A stretch of 35,115 bases of DNA from Candidatus Thermoplasmatota archaeon (GCA_018814355.1 JAHIZT010000116.1:1-35115); one strand, 5' to 3'. Positions 1 through 8,243 are shown, counted from the first letter of the stretch. The notes: generated by a model from the sequence alone, not told the origin. A program made the numbers and translations.

Positions 1-2
1 AT

Positions 3-83
3 ACTCGCAAACGTGTTCAGAAAGAGAAGATCCGGCAGGTGAGGTGGACCGACAGAATCTCGCCTGTCCAGAAGGCCTTCTGA
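3..83 (+). CDS. possible C-terminal end of an upstream gene (partial)
   Basis: The third frame is open from the left edge to a TGA at 81-83 and encodes about 26 residues, strongly basic, ending in SPVQKAF. A TATA-like box for the next gene follows at once, which fits a gene ending here. Twenty-six open codons can occur by chance, so this is only a candidate and the product cannot be named. Confidence 0.35.
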   Translation, partial: TRKRVQKEKIRQVRWTDRISPVQKAF

Positions 84-88
84 ACAAG

Positions 89-97
89 CTTTATCTA
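89..97 (+). promoter_or_regulatory. TATA-like box of valS
   Basis: The sequence ctttatcta is centred about 30 bases before the ATG at 123. At the usual archaeal TATA-to-start distance, transcription would begin within a few bases of the start codon, giving a leaderless or nearly leaderless mRNA. Confidence 0.5.
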
Positions 98-122
98 TGC
101 TGACTGGTTTGTCCGGAAAGTC

Positions 123-2738
123 ATGGCTCAATATGATTGGCACGAGGCCGAGCCCAAGTGGCAGGCCAAGTGGAAGGAGTGGGAGATCCACAGGTTCGAC
201 CCCTCGTCCAAAAGGGAGACCTTCAGCATCGACAACCCGCCCAGGTACGCCTCGGGGGCGCTCCATCTAGGCCACGCATATGGCTACACAGTCATCGACT
301 TCGCAGCCCGGTACAAGCGGCTCAAGGGATACAATGTCTTCTTCCCTCTCTGTTTCGACGTGAACGGCACGCCGGTGGAGGTCCGAGTCGAGAAGGTCAT
401 GGGGATCAAAGCCTCCGATGTCCCGCGCCAAGAATTCATCAGGATGTGCAGCGAGTTCGCTGAGAAGTACATTGGCGAGATGACCAAGCAGTTCGAGATC
501 CTCGGCGAGAGCATGGACCCGTCCATCTACTACCAGACGGACGCGGTCTATTACCGGAAGCTGACCCAGATATCGTTCATCAGGATGTTCAAGAAGGGCC
601 TGGTCTACAAAGGGCACTTCCCCATCAACTGGTGCACGCGCTGCGGCACCGCGCTCGCGGATGCCGAGGTGAACCACGAGCCCAGGAAGACAAAGCTGAA
701 CTACATCAGATTCCACGAGACCGGCACAGGCGAGGAGGTTCTGATTGCGACCTCAAGGCCGGAACTACTGTGCACATGTCTCCTAGTGGCAGTCCACCCG
801 GAAGATGCTAATAAGTCCTCCCTTCTCGGCAAGGAGCTTCGCGTGCCAATGTTCGATAGGAAGGTGAAGGTCATCTCCGATCCGAAGGTCGATCCCGCCT
901 TCGGCACTGGAATCGTGATGATATGCTCCATCGGCGACAAGGACGACCTCGAGTGGATCATGAAGTACGGTCTTCAACTCGAGAAAGGGATTGATGAGGC
1001 CGGCAAGATGACCTCTCTGTGTGGGAAATATGCAGGGATGACAGTCTCTGAGGCAAGGAAGGCCGTCATCGAAGACTTGAAGAGCGCAGGCCTTCTCGTG
1101 AAGCAAGAGGACCTTGACCAGAATGTCGGCGTGTGCTGGAGATGCAACACCACGATCGAATTCCTGAAGGTGCCACAATGGTTCATCAGGAGCGTCCAGT
1201 TCAAGGACCAGGTGCTCGACATGGTCGACAGAATCGTCTGGAAGCCCGAGTTCATGAAGATACGCATCAGAGATTGGGTGAACTCGTTGGCCTGGGATTG
1301 GGTCGTATCGAGGCAGAGGTACTTCGCCACCGCGATCCCCCTTTGGGAGTGCGACAAGTGCGGCAGAGTCCTCCTGGCAGATGAACGGGACTGCTATGTC
1401 GATCCAACGGTCATCCATCCGAAGGCGGAGAAGTGCGAGACCTGCGGAGGGCGATATGTGGGTTCAACTGACGTATTCGACACCTGGATGGACTCCAGCA
1501 TATCACCATTGTACAACACCTTCTGGGAGCGGGATGAGAAGCTCTTCAAGAAGCTATATCCGATGACGGTGAGGACGCAGAGCCATGACATAATCAGGAC
1601 ATGGGCATACTACACGATCCTCAGGGAGATGCTCTTGACCGGGGAGAAGCCCTGGGACGAGGTGATGATCCACGGCTTCATAATGGCGCCCGACGGGAGA
1701 CCGATGCATGCGTCCACGGGAAACGTGATCGACCCGATGCCCATTCTGGAGAAGTACGGAGGGGACGCCATGCGTTACTACGCGTCGACTTGCGCGCTGG
1801 GCATGGATCACGCATTCAAAGAGCAGGAGCTTGTGCGGGGCACCAGGCTGGCAACGAAGACGTGGAACGTGATGCGGCTGGTCGGCTCCGCGTGCAAGGC
1901 GAGACCGAGTCGCCCTGGAAATAGCCATCCGATGGATTTGTGGATACTGAGCAGATTCGGGGAGCTGGTGCGCGAGATGGAACGCTGCAACGACGAGTAC
2001 CAGTTCGACCGTTCCATGGCCATGCTCCAGGATTTCCTGTGGCATGAGTTCGCGGACCACTACATCGAGCTGGTTAAGCACAGGGCCTATTCGGATAAGG
2101 ACGATGGCGCCAGGTATGCGCTGTACATCGTTGGCCTAGGCCTCTTGAAGATGATATCCGTGTTCCTTCCGCACGTCGCCGAGGACGCATATCAGACGGT
2201 GTTCAAGGAGCACGAGAAGTCCATCAGCATTCACGTGTCCGAATGGCCTACTGCTCCTGAGCGTGATGAGCAGGCCGAGAAAAAGGGCGAATTGATCAAG
2301 GAGATCGTCGCTTCAGTCCGTGCCTGGAAGTCTTCCAAGGGGATGTCTTTGAACTCGGAGATATCCAGGGTTGAGATCGTCGGTCCGGAAGCCGATCGAC
2401 TCGTGGCCGGCTCTGAGGACGATATCAAGGAGACTCTCAAATCGAGGGAGTTCGAGACGAGAAAGGACATCTCACTCAAGGAGTCGGTCGCGCGAATCAA
2501 ACCAGTTCACTCCAGGCTCGGGCCGGCCTTCAGGAAGGACGCCAAGGAGATCGTTGAGAAGCTGTCCTCGGTCTCGGGGACCGAGATCGGCCCGTCTGGA
2601 ATCGAGATGAAGATGACCGATGGGCGCACAATCGTGATCGCTCCGGAGTACTTCGAGATTGAGAAGAAAATCACCTCAGACAAGGGCGCATTGGAGCATA
2701 TCTCGGCCGGCGGATTGTCCATCATGGTCTATCAATGA
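123..2738 (+). CDS. valS: valine--tRNA ligase, archaeal type
   Basis: Class I aminoacyl-tRNA synthetase of 871 residues that charges tRNA-Val with valine in the cytosol. The HIGH motif is HLGH (residues 48-51). A CP1 editing region follows, with an IATSRPELL stretch where other ValRS have ATTRPET. Zinc-ribbon-like cysteine pairs occur in the insertions (CTRC, CWRC, CDKC with CETC). The DWVVSRQRYFATAIPLW block is typical of ValRS/IleRS, and the C-terminal third is the helical anticodon-binding domain. Odd point: where KMSKS is expected (residues 527-534) the sequence is PMHASTGN, so both lysines are absent while the following GNVIDP is normal. The ATG at 123 gives the expected N-terminus (DWHEAEPKWQ) and has a TATA-like box at the right distance. 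Full length and intact. Assignment as ValRS rather than IleRS is by overall resemblance. Confidence 0.95.
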   Translation: MAQYDWHEAEPKWQAKWKEWEIHRFDPSSKRETFSIDNPPRYASGALHLGHAYGYTVIDFAARYKRLKGYNVFFPLCFDVNGTPVEVRVEKVMGIKASDVPRQEFIRMCSEFAEKYIGEMTKQFEILGESMDPSIYYQTDAVYYRKLTQISFIRMFKKGLVYKGHFPINWCTRCGTALADAEVNHEPRKTKLNYIRFHETGTGEEVLIATSRPELLCTCLLVAVHPEDANKSSLLGKELRVPMFDRKVKVISDPKVDPAFGTGIVMICSIGDKDDLEWIMKYGLQLEKGIDEAGKMTSLCGKYAGMTVSEARKAVIEDLKSAGLLVKQEDLDQNVGVCWRCNTTIEFLKVPQWFIRSVQFKDQVLDMVDRIVWKPEFMKIRIRDWVNSLAWDWVVSRQRYFATAIPLWECDKCGRVLLADERDCYVDPTVIHPKAEKCETCGGRYVGSTDVFDTWMDSSISPLYNTFWERDEKLFKKLYPMTVRTQSHDIIRTWAYYTILREMLLTGEKPWDEVMIHGFIMAPDGRPMHASTGNVIDPMPILEKYGGDAMRYYASTCALGMDHAFKEQELVRGTRLATKTWNVMRLVGSACKARPSRPGNSHPMDLWILSRFGELVREMERCNDEYQFDRSMAMLQDFLWHEFADHYIELVKHRAYSDKDDGARYALYIVGLGLLKMISVFLPHVAEDAYQTVFKEHEKSISIHVSEWPTAPERDEQAEKKGELIKEIVASVRAWKSSKGMSLNSEISRVEIVGPEADRLVAGSEDDIKETLKSREFETRKDISLKESVARIKPVHSRLGPAFRKDAKEIVEKLSSVSGTEIGPSGIEMKMTDGRTIVIAPEYFEIEKKITSDKGALEHISAGGLSIMVYQ

Positions 2739-2772
2739 GCCGCATCCAGCTTCTCGGACATTTCTCGACAGG

Positions 2773-2780
2773 TTATAATA
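2773..2780 (+). promoter_or_regulatory. TATA box of the MIP18/SufT-like gene
   Basis: ttataata lies 26-33 bases before the ATG at 2806. It implies a start of transcription close to 2803-2806 and argues against the in-frame TTG at 2794. Confidence 0.6.
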
Positions 2781-2805
2781 CTGAGAGCACGATTTGCAGG
2801 TTGAA

Positions 2806-3084
2806 ATGGATAAGAAGGATGTCGTCGTGGAGGTTCTCCGCGGAGTCATGGATACACATACCGGTGTCAGCGTCTACGACATGGGCCTGATCTCCGATAT
2901 TGTTGTGAGAGATGACTCGGTCGATTTGACGTTCATGCCCACGAGCCCCTTCTGCCCAGTGGGCATCGAGCTCGCAAAAGCAATCCGGGACAGTATCCTG
3001 ACGATCGAAGGCGTCAAGAGCTGCAACGTCAAGGTGGTCGGTCACATCAGGGCCGAACAGATCAACCAGGCTCTCAGCGCCTAG
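2806..3084 (+). CDS. MIP18/DUF59 family protein (SufT-like), Fe-S cluster assembly
   Basis: A 92-residue protein of the MIP18 (DUF59) family, whose members help mature iron-sulfur proteins; the founding partners are SufT/PaaD in bacteria and CIA2 in eukaryotes. It shows the family features: an N-terminal helix, the VYDMGLI turn, and a TSPFCPVG segment carrying the single conserved cysteine thought to bind cluster or metal, then a VKSCNVKVVG strand. Start ATG 2806 is preferred over TTG 2794 because the strong TATA box at 2773-2780 places transcription start at the ATG. The gene is monocistronic and its 3' end overlaps the convergent helicase gene by 11 bases. The specific client is unknown. 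Confidence 0.85.
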   Translation: MDKKDVVVEVLRGVMDTHTGVSVYDMGLISDIVVRDDSVDLTFMPTSPFCPVGIELAKAIRDSILTIEGVKSCNVKVVGHIRAEQINQALSA

Positions 3085-4486
3085 GCTGGTTCCTGACCAG
3101 GTCGATCCTCACCCGCTTGTTCTGGAACGAGTACTGCTCAAGCCCATTCATTGCCCTGAACGCCACGCTCTTGTGTATCTCGATTCTGCTAGTGTCGTTC
3201 CCAACCTCGATCCTGCCAATCAGATGCTCTATGATGCCCGTCTTCCGCTCGATGAACCTGAGAAGGTCAAGCATCCCAATCCCGTCCTTCTTTCCCACAT
3301 TGATCACGAACGGCACCATGCCGAAATGGTCCGCGTACTCCTCGATGTCCAGCTGTTTCTTGACCGTGTCCCTGCCCTTGCCATTTGGGACCTCATGCTC
3401 TTCTAGCTTCGTCCTGCCGAAGCTTTCGATGGCCTTGACCAGGTGCTGCTCTTCCTTGGAGACGAATGTGATGGCCCGTCCAGTCTTCCCGGCTCTCGCT
3501 GTCCTCCCGATCCTGTGCACATAGTCCTCGGGATTCTCTGGGATGTCGTAGTTGAAAACATGGGTCACATCATCGATGTCCAGTCCCCTGGCCGCCACAT
3601 CAGTTGCGATCAGGATGTTCAGCTTTCCGGACCTGAACTTGGTCATCACCTTGTCTCTGGCAGACTGCGTGAGATCACCGTGAATCGCGTCGGCCGAGTA
3701 CCCGTACGCCCTCAGCTTACCGGCGAGCATGTCCACCATGCGTTTGGTCGAACAGAACACCATCGCGAGCTGCGGCTTCTCGCTATCGAGGATTCTGCAA
3801 AGCGCCCAGAGCTTGTTCTTCCTGCCCACACTGATGTAGACCTGCTCTGCCTGAGGTACTGTCAGAGACTCCCCGCTGATGGCCACCTCCTTCGGCTTGC
3901 GCATGTACCTTTGGGCCAGGCCCTTGATGGTGTCTGGGAGAGTCGCTGAGAAGAGCATTGTCTGCCTGTTCTTGGGCACGCTCTGGAGAATCCATTCGAT
4001 GTCGTCTATGAACCCCATATCGAGCATCCGATCCGCTTCGTCAAGTACCAGGAATCGTACTCCCTCGAACGAGAGCTCGCCCCTCCTCATCAGGTCCATC
4101 AATCTTCCGGGTGTGCCGACGACGATCTCCACCCCTCTCCGGATCTTGTCTGTCTGGACGTTGATCGACTGACCTCCGTAAATGGGAACTGATTTGACGC
4201 CGGAGTACTTTGCAAGATCGTCGAAGTCCCCGGCCACTTGGATGGCCAACTCCCTGGTAGGGGTGAGGGCCAGGCACTGGATCTTCTTGTTCTTGTGAAG
4301 CTTCTCAATGATTGGTATCGCAAACGCCCCAGTCTTACCTGTACCAGTCTGCGCCTGCGCCATCAGGTCATTGCCAGCCCTCGCCAACGGGATGACCTGT
4401 TCTTGCACAGGTGTCGGTTCATCCCACTCGAGATCCTTCATGGCTCTTAGGATCTCCTGGTTTGTCACGATCGTGCTGAATTGCAT
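3074..4486 (-). CDS. DEAD-box ATP-dependent RNA helicase with C-terminal RNA-binding domain
   Basis: A 470-residue RNA helicase. The motifs appear in canonical order: Q motif (PTPVQ, 25-29), motif I AQTGTGKT (45-52), PTRELA (76-81), TPGR (125-128), DEAD (149-152), SAT (180-182), ARGLD (299-303) and HRIGRTARAG (324-333). After a linker, residues about 394-466 form a small alpha/beta domain (DGIGMLDLLRFIERKTGI ... RVRIDLVRNQ) resembling the RRM-like tail of DbpA/CsdA-type helicases, so a role in rRNA or structured-RNA remodelling is likely. All ATPase residues are present. A TATA-like box at 4538-4547 gives a leader of about 30 bases. The last 11 bases overlap the convergent MIP18-like gene. 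A name such as deaD is possible, but the family is too broad to be certain. Confidence 0.95.
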   Translation of the reverse strand: MQFSTIVTNQEILRAMKDLEWDEPTPVQEQVIPLARAGNDLMAQAQTGTGKTGAFAIPIIEKLHKNKKIQCLALTPTRELAIQVAGDFDDLAKYSGVKSVPIYGGQSINVQTDKIRRGVEIVVGTPGRLMDLMRRGELSFEGVRFLVLDEADRMLDMGFIDDIEWILQSVPKNRQTMLFSATLPDTIKGLAQRYMRKPKEVAISGESLTVPQAEQVYISVGRKNKLWALCRILDSEKPQLAMVFCSTKRMVDMLAGKLRAYGYSADAIHGDLTQSARDKVMTKFRSGKLNILIATDVAARGLDIDDVTHVFNYDIPENPEDYVHRIGRTARAGKTGRAITFVSKEEQHLVKAIESFGRTKLEEHEVPNGKGRDTVKKQLDIEEYADHFGMVPFVINVGKKDGIGMLDLLRFIERKTGIIEHLIGRIEVGNDTSRIEIHKSVAFRAMNGLEQYSFQNKRVRIDLVRNQPRR

Positions 4487-4537
4487 CCTTCTCAGTCTTC
4501 CTTCGCTCTATTGCCGCGCAAGTTAGTCTTGAAGCAG

Positions 4538-4547
4538 TATTTTAAAC
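4538..4547. promoter_or_regulatory. TATA-like box, possibly bidirectional (helicase / methyltransferase)
   Basis: tattttaaac contains the palindrome tttaaa, so it can be read on either strand. On the minus strand it lies about 55 bases before the helicase ATG; on the plus strand it is the only AT-rich box before the methyltransferase ATG at 4600. Each direction would have a leader of about 30 bases. Confidence 0.45.
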
Positions 4548-4599
4548 CATGCGGGGATGATACCTGTGGTCAGGGTCTTGCGTGGGAGACAGAGACTAG

Positions 4600-5238
4600 A
4601 TGATGGCCAGAGCGAGGGAGGCTTGGCAGAGACTGTACTCCAAGCACGGACTCCAGTACGGTGGGACAGGAGACATTGGTCCTCTTGAGCCGCACCTCAA
4701 GACGGGCATGGTCGTCTTGGACGCCGGCTGCGGGGATGGCAAGACGACCGAGATGTTATCCAAGATGTGCGATGTCGTTGGATGCGATTTCTCCAAGGAA
4801 GCGCTCTTGTCGCTCAGATCCCAGCGAGATGTCGAGGATACAGTAGATCTGGTAGAATGCAACATACGTCATCTTCCATTTGACCATGAAAAGTTCGATG
4901 CTGCAACTTGCGTTCACACATTGTCTCATATGGTCGAGGCAGACCGGTCTCGGGCCGCGAACGAGATCGTTCGAGTCCTGAAACCCGGGGGTCATTTTTT
5001 CATAGAAGGGTTTGGCAAAGGCGACATCCGGTTCGGAGAGGGTGAGGAAGTGGAGGACTCATCCTTCCTTCGGGGGAATGGCATCATCACTCACTACTTC
5101 CAGGAAGGCGAGATACCTGCTCTATTCGAAGACTCTGAACTCGTGACGGAAGTGGGATCCTTGAGAAGAGTCTCTTTCGGTGCCACAGCAGGAAGGCGAG
5201 ACATTCGCCGGGTCCTGATGCGAAAACCTGACAAGTGA
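4600..5238 (+). CDS. class I SAM-dependent methyltransferase
   Basis: A 212-residue cytosolic protein with a Rossmann-type methyltransferase fold. Motif I is VLDAGCGDGKTTEML (about residues 39-53), followed by an acidic strand end (VVGCDFS), a motif like NIRHLPF at the fourth strand, FDAATCVHTLSHM, and the post-motif RVLKPGGHFFIEGF. This is the methyltransferase 11/25 type that acts on many small molecules or proteins, and the substrate cannot be told from sequence. Two adjacent ATG codons (4600 and 4603) are possible starts. It is a single gene between the helicase and the tRNA, with its own or a shared promoter. Confidence 0.85.
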   Translation: MMARAREAWQRLYSKHGLQYGGTGDIGPLEPHLKTGMVVLDAGCGDGKTTEMLSKMCDVVGCDFSKEALLSLRSQRDVEDTVDLVECNIRHLPFDHEKFDAATCVHTLSHMVEADRSRAANEIVRVLKPGGHFFIEGFGKGDIRFGEGEEVEDSSFLRGNGIITHYFQEGEIPALFEDSELVTEVGSLRRVSFGATAGRRDIRRVLMRKPDK

Positions 5239-5263
5239 ATAGAAGAGATTGAAGTGAGGCGAG

Positions 5264-5337
5264 TGCGGCTGCCGGGATTTGAACCCGAGTTTTGAACTTG
5301 GCAAGCTCAAGTGATAACCAGGCTACACTACAGCCGC
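5264..5337 (-). tRNA. tRNA-Gly (anticodon GCC)
   Basis: Read on the minus strand, the acceptor arms GCGGCTG/CAGCCGC pair over 7 bp with discriminator A. The D arm is GTG..CAC with loop containing GCCTGGTTA. The anticodon stem TGAGC/GTTCA closes the 7-base loop TTGCCAA, giving anticodon GCC (plus-strand positions 5300-5302). The T arm is TCGGG-TTCAAAT-CCCGG. There is no intron and the 3' CCA is not encoded. A TATA box lies 28-36 bases upstream, overlapping the end of folC. Confidence 0.95.
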
Positions 5338-5364
5338 ATCGTGTCAGGTCCAATACACAGCCGT

Positions 5365-5373
5365 AATTTATAC
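5365..5373 (-). promoter_or_regulatory. TATA box of tRNA-Gly
   Basis: gtataaatt on the minus strand, 28-36 bases before the mature 5' end of the tRNA. It overlaps the stop codon of folC (5368-5370), so the tRNA promoter sits inside the end of the preceding gene. Confidence 0.6.
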
Positions 5374-6690
5374 CTTGTGCGGGGCGTGCCTTCTTCCCTT
5401 CTCACTGGACTGCCACCAAGAAAGAGCCTCTCCCACAAGGTAAAGAGAGCCGATCACGCACATCCCTGTGCCAACTATCTCCGCAATGCCGCGCTCAAAG
5501 GCCTCATTCGGCTCCTCGACCGTCTCACTCGGTCCTCCGAATTCCTCACTGACGATGCTCTGGAGTGCCCTCACGCTGAACGCCCTCTTGTACTTCACCT
5601 GGGTGCAGATTATCTTCGCTGCCGAGGGTGCGAGCGCTTTCACTATGCCTCGTACGTCCTTGTCGTCCATGCAGCCAAGCACATAAGTGAGCGGCATCGT
5701 CTTCAGATGCATCAACACACTGACGGTTGTCGCGACTCCATCTGGATTGTGACTGCCGTCGAGAACCACGAGCGGATCTCTCGAGACGATGTCCAATCTC
5801 CCGGACAACCTCGCGGAAAGGAGCCCCTTCTTGATATCATCGTCAGCCACGAATATACTCCTCTTCGCGAGTTCCTCCGCTATCGCGATGGCGCATGCGG
5901 CGTTCTCTGCTTGGTATGCTCCCAGCATATGCGTTCTCAGCCCGGTCAACCTTCGTCCTCCAGCATAGTCGAACTTCGTCCCGTTCAGAGACTGTCGAAC
6001 GTTGTTGACATCGAAGTCCTTGCCTATCCTCTTGAGCGTCGCCCCTTTCCTCTTGCAGGCGCTCTCGATTACAGAAAGCGCCTCCTGGTTGCGCTCACAT
6101 GTGACGACTCTGATGTCAGTCTTGATAATTCCTGCCTTTTCCCTAGCTATGTCCGGAATCGTGCTACCCAGGTAGTTGGTGTGCTCTAGACCGATCCGTG
6201 TTATCGCTGCCACCTCTGGGCCTATGACATTCGTCGCATCTAGGCGCCCGCCCATGCCCACCTCGGCAACGACAATGTCCACTTTCTTCTCGCTGAAATG
6301 CTTGAACGCCATGCCGGTTGTGAACTCGAAGAAGGTGAGCTGTTTCTCCTTGTCCTCACTGACCATCTCCTCCATCACTTGTTTTAGCTGCATGCCTATG
6401 CGAAGGACATCCTCCTCTGGGATTTCCTTTCCACCGACAATGATTCGCTCCCGGAAGTTCACGAGGTGGGGTGATGTGTAGAGCCCCACCCGGAAACCGT
6501 GTTTACTCAGTATCTCGGATGCAAACTCGCAAACAGACCCTTTGCCGTTCGTTCCCGTTACGTGAACCGACTTGAAATCCAGGTGAGGCTTGCCGATCTT
6601 GGACAGGAATTCCGTGACGTTCTCGAGTCCGAGCTTAATGCCGAATCTCTCGAGTCTGAACATCCAATCAGTGAATTCTCTGTAATCCAT
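5368..6690 (-). CDS. folC: folylpolyglutamate synthase / dihydrofolate synthase
   Basis: A Mur-ligase-family enzyme of 440 residues that adds glutamate to dihydropteroate or folates using ATP. The N-terminus (MDYREFTDWMFRLERFG) is typical of FolC. The ATP-binding loop HVTGTNGKGS is followed by TSPHLVNFRERI, the Mg-binding and carbamylated-lysine region (GMGGRLDATNVI, ITRIGLEHTNYLG, IAREKAGI) and the C-terminal ligase domain (VLDGSHNPDGV). An in-frame extension to 6780 would overlap the upstream gene and carries no family similarity. The ATG at 6690 (or 6702) fits both FolC length and a weak TATA-like cttaag at 6715-6720. It probably follows the asparagine-synthase-like gene after a 56-base gap. 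It implies folate-type rather than only methanopterin-type cofactors, though substrate choice cannot be seen. Confidence 0.92.
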   Translation of the reverse strand: MDYREFTDWMFRLERFGIKLGLENVTEFLSKIGKPHLDFKSVHVTGTNGKGSVCEFASEILSKHGFRVGLYTSPHLVNFRERIIVGGKEIPEEDVLRIGMQLKQVMEEMVSEDKEKQLTFFEFTTGMAFKHFSEKKVDIVVAEVGMGGRLDATNVIGPEVAAITRIGLEHTNYLGSTIPDIAREKAGIIKTDIRVVTCERNQEALSVIESACKRKGATLKRIGKDFDVNNVRQSLNGTKFDYAGGRRLTGLRTHMLGAYQAENAACAIAIAEELAKRSIFVADDDIKKGLLSARLSGRLDIVSRDPLVVLDGSHNPDGVATTVSVLMHLKTMPLTYVLGCMDDKDVRGIVKALAPSAAKIICTQVKYKRAFSVRALQSIVSEEFGGPSETVEEPNEAFERGIAEIVGTGMCVIGSLYLVGEALSWWQSSEKGRRHAPHKV

Positions 6691-6746
6691 CACTGGGGAC
6701 ATTTGCTGTCGATTCTTAAGGGCTTTGGAGACCAACCCGTCAGTCG

Positions 6747-7526
6747 TTAATCTTGCGATATCCTTGCGGTCCACTCGCATAGTTCGAGCCGTTCTCTGCG
6801 TGAAATCCGCTCCATCGCTTTTAGTATCCCAGAGCTGTACTGAGCGGCCTTCTTCGGTCTGTCATGTGAATGAAGGCCCATCATCCTGGCAGCCTCCCTC
6901 AGAACAAGCTTCCTGCCAGAATAGTTCACCTTCTCCTCAAGAGGCGTCTGCTCAGCAAATGAGACGACCTCCTTCGAGGCAAATGGAAACCCAATCCTTT
7001 TCCTTCTGGCAATTGCGAGTGCTTCCAGCAGTCGCGCTTCCTGCTGCATCTTCTCGAGGTCTACGGCCATCATTGAGCGAGGATCCTCAACGTATGAGTA
7101 TTTCGCATACCCTCCGAACAGTTCATCAGCCCCGTTGCCAGCCAGCACACACGCTTCATCACATCCTTCTAGCACGCACAAAATGGGAATTGAGTATGCT
7201 ATTCTGACAGGATCGGCCGAGCCGAGCAAGCTCGACGCCCTGGCGACCCAACCTACAAGCTCCTTCTCCCTAAGACTGATCACAAGGTGATCTACGCCGT
7301 CCTCTGCCGCATACTCGGTCGCCTTGAGTGAATCGAAAGACCCCTCAATCGCACAGGTGTAGCACCTAACTTCGGTGAACTCCAGGGCAATGGCAACTAT
7401 TATCGAACTGTCTACTCCCCCCGAGTATGCCACAGCGACGGCAGGCTCGCTACCAACTATGTTTCGAGTCGCTCCTTTCAGTCTGTTCAGAAGCCCGGTT
7501 GCGTCCATGGACGCATCAGTGACCAT
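6747..7526 (-). CDS. stand-alone asparagine-synthase-type ATP pyrophosphatase
   Basis: A 259-residue protein that corresponds only to the synthetase half of asparagine synthase B. It has the PP-loop VAYSGGVDSS (about 32-41) that binds ATP pyrophosphate, the second family motif GNGADELFGGYAKY (GDGADELFGGY in AsnB), and C-terminal helices (RKLVLREAARMMGL and PKKAAQYSSGI) that match the end of AsnB proteins. The N-terminal glutaminase domain with its catalytic Cys2 is absent, and no glutaminase gene is adjacent. It should therefore use ammonia, or ligate some other amine or sulfur donor to an adenylated acid. ATG 7526 is used; ATG 7508 is also possible. It sits upstream of folC on the same strand and diverges from the GTPase gene across a 174-base spacer. 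Confidence 0.8.
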   Translation of the reverse strand: MVTDASMDATGLLNRLKGATRNIVGSEPAVAVAYSGGVDSSIIVAIALEFTEVRCYTCAIEGSFDSLKATEYAAEDGVDHLVISLREKELVGWVARASSLLGSADPVRIAYSIPILCVLEGCDEACVLAGNGADELFGGYAKYSYVEDPRSMMAVDLEKMQQEARLLEALAIARRKRIGFPFASKEVVSFAEQTPLEEKVNYSGRKLVLREAARMMGLHSHDRPKKAAQYSSGILKAMERISRRERLELCEWTARISQD

Positions 7527-7601
7527 CTATCAACGACAAAAAGACATCGCAACGGACGGCAGGAGAAATCCAGTCGGTCTCTCAAATAACACTGCTCAAA
7601 G

Positions 7602-7623
7602 TCATCTGGAGACAGCCAGATGA
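7602..7623. promoter_or_regulatory. 22-base palindrome, operator-like
   Basis: Perfect 8-base inverted repeat TCATCTGG - 6 bases - CCAGATGA in the spacer between the divergent asparagine-synthase-like gene and the GTPase gene. It ends 10 bases before the TATA-like box of the GTPase. The symmetry and spacing suit a dimeric regulator that activates or modulates the GTPase promoter; this role is inference. Confidence 0.45.
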
Positions 7624-7632
7624 TTACCAAAG

Positions 7633-7641
7633 GCTTAAAAG
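7633..7641 (+). promoter_or_regulatory. TATA-like box of the GTPase gene, with downstream ribosome-binding site
   Basis: gcttaaaag lies about 64 bases before ATG 7701, giving a leader of roughly 38 bases. The leader contains GGAGGG (7688-7693), seven bases before the ATG. This is the clearest Shine-Dalgarno site in the window and it decides for ATG 7701 over the in-frame GTG at 7686. Confidence 0.5.
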
Positions 7642-7700
7642 CTGTAATTGGTATTTACCTGCAATCCTAGCTTTCGAACCCCCATGTGGAGGGCTCATTG

Positions 7701-8243
7701 ATGGCTGAAGACGACCTGATGAAAGTCAAAGTTTGCTTTATCGGAGATGCCGGCGTAGGCAAAACGAGCCTAATCAAGAGATTCGTGCTTGACGTGTTCG
7801 ACGATAGGTACATAGCCACCATCGGCACGAAGGTAACCAAGAAGATCGTGGACGTCGAGGGCCCCCAGGGCCAAGCCAAGGTAATGATGCTCGTCTGGGA
7901 CATCATGGGTCAGAAGGGGTTCAGAGAGCTTCTGCGTGAGGCCTACTTCTTCGGTGCTCATGGTGCGATAGCCGTGTGCGACCTCACGAATAAAGAGAGT
8001 CTCGAGGAGCTTAGGTACTGGATAAAGGCATTGACAGATGTCGCCGGCGATGTCCCGATAGTCTTCGCGGGGAACAAGGCGGATTTGGAGAACGACCGGG
8101 TCATCAAGGAGCAGGATCTGGAGGAACTGGCTGCCAAGTACAAGGCAAAGGCTCTCCTGACCAGCGCCAAGACCGGTCAGAACGTCGAGAGCGTGTTCAA
8201 GGCCCTTGCGTTGGCCATGTCCGAGAAGATGAAGTCGCAGTAG
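7701..8243 (+). CDS. Ras/Rab-like small GTPase
   Basis: A 180-residue GTPase with all five G boxes: G1 GDAGVGKT (15-22), a switch I threonine near 40-43, G3 WDIMGQ (66-71, eukaryotic WDTAGQ) including the glutamine used for hydrolysis, G4 NKAD (125-128) and G5 TSAK (154-157). The domain layout is Ras/Rab-like rather than translation-factor-like. There is no C-terminal cysteine for lipid attachment and no hydrophobic anchor, so membrane recruitment would need a partner. The strong ribosome-binding site GGAGGG supports the start. Its stop TAG (8241-8243) is followed closely by the gene for a surface protein with a cytosolic longin/roadblock-like tail, a fold that often binds such GTPases. A signalling pair is therefore plausible; this is inference. 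Confidence 0.92.
   Translation: MAEDDLMKVKVCFIGDAGVGKTSLIKRFVLDVFDDRYIATIGTKVTKKIVDVEGPQGQAKVMMLVWDIMGQKGFRELLREAYFFGAHGAIAVCDLTNKESLEELRYWIKALTDVAGDVPIVFAGNKADLENDRVIKEQDLEELAAKYKAKALLTSAKTGQNVESVFKALALAMSEKMKSQ

Noticed and set aside
5311-6189. 292-codon open frame overlapping the tRNA and folC
   Set aside because: It begins inside tRNA-Gly and is antisense to folC, which has all family motifs.
6691-6780. Longer folC start
   Set aside because: It would overlap the upstream gene by 34 bases, and the added residues are not FolC-like.
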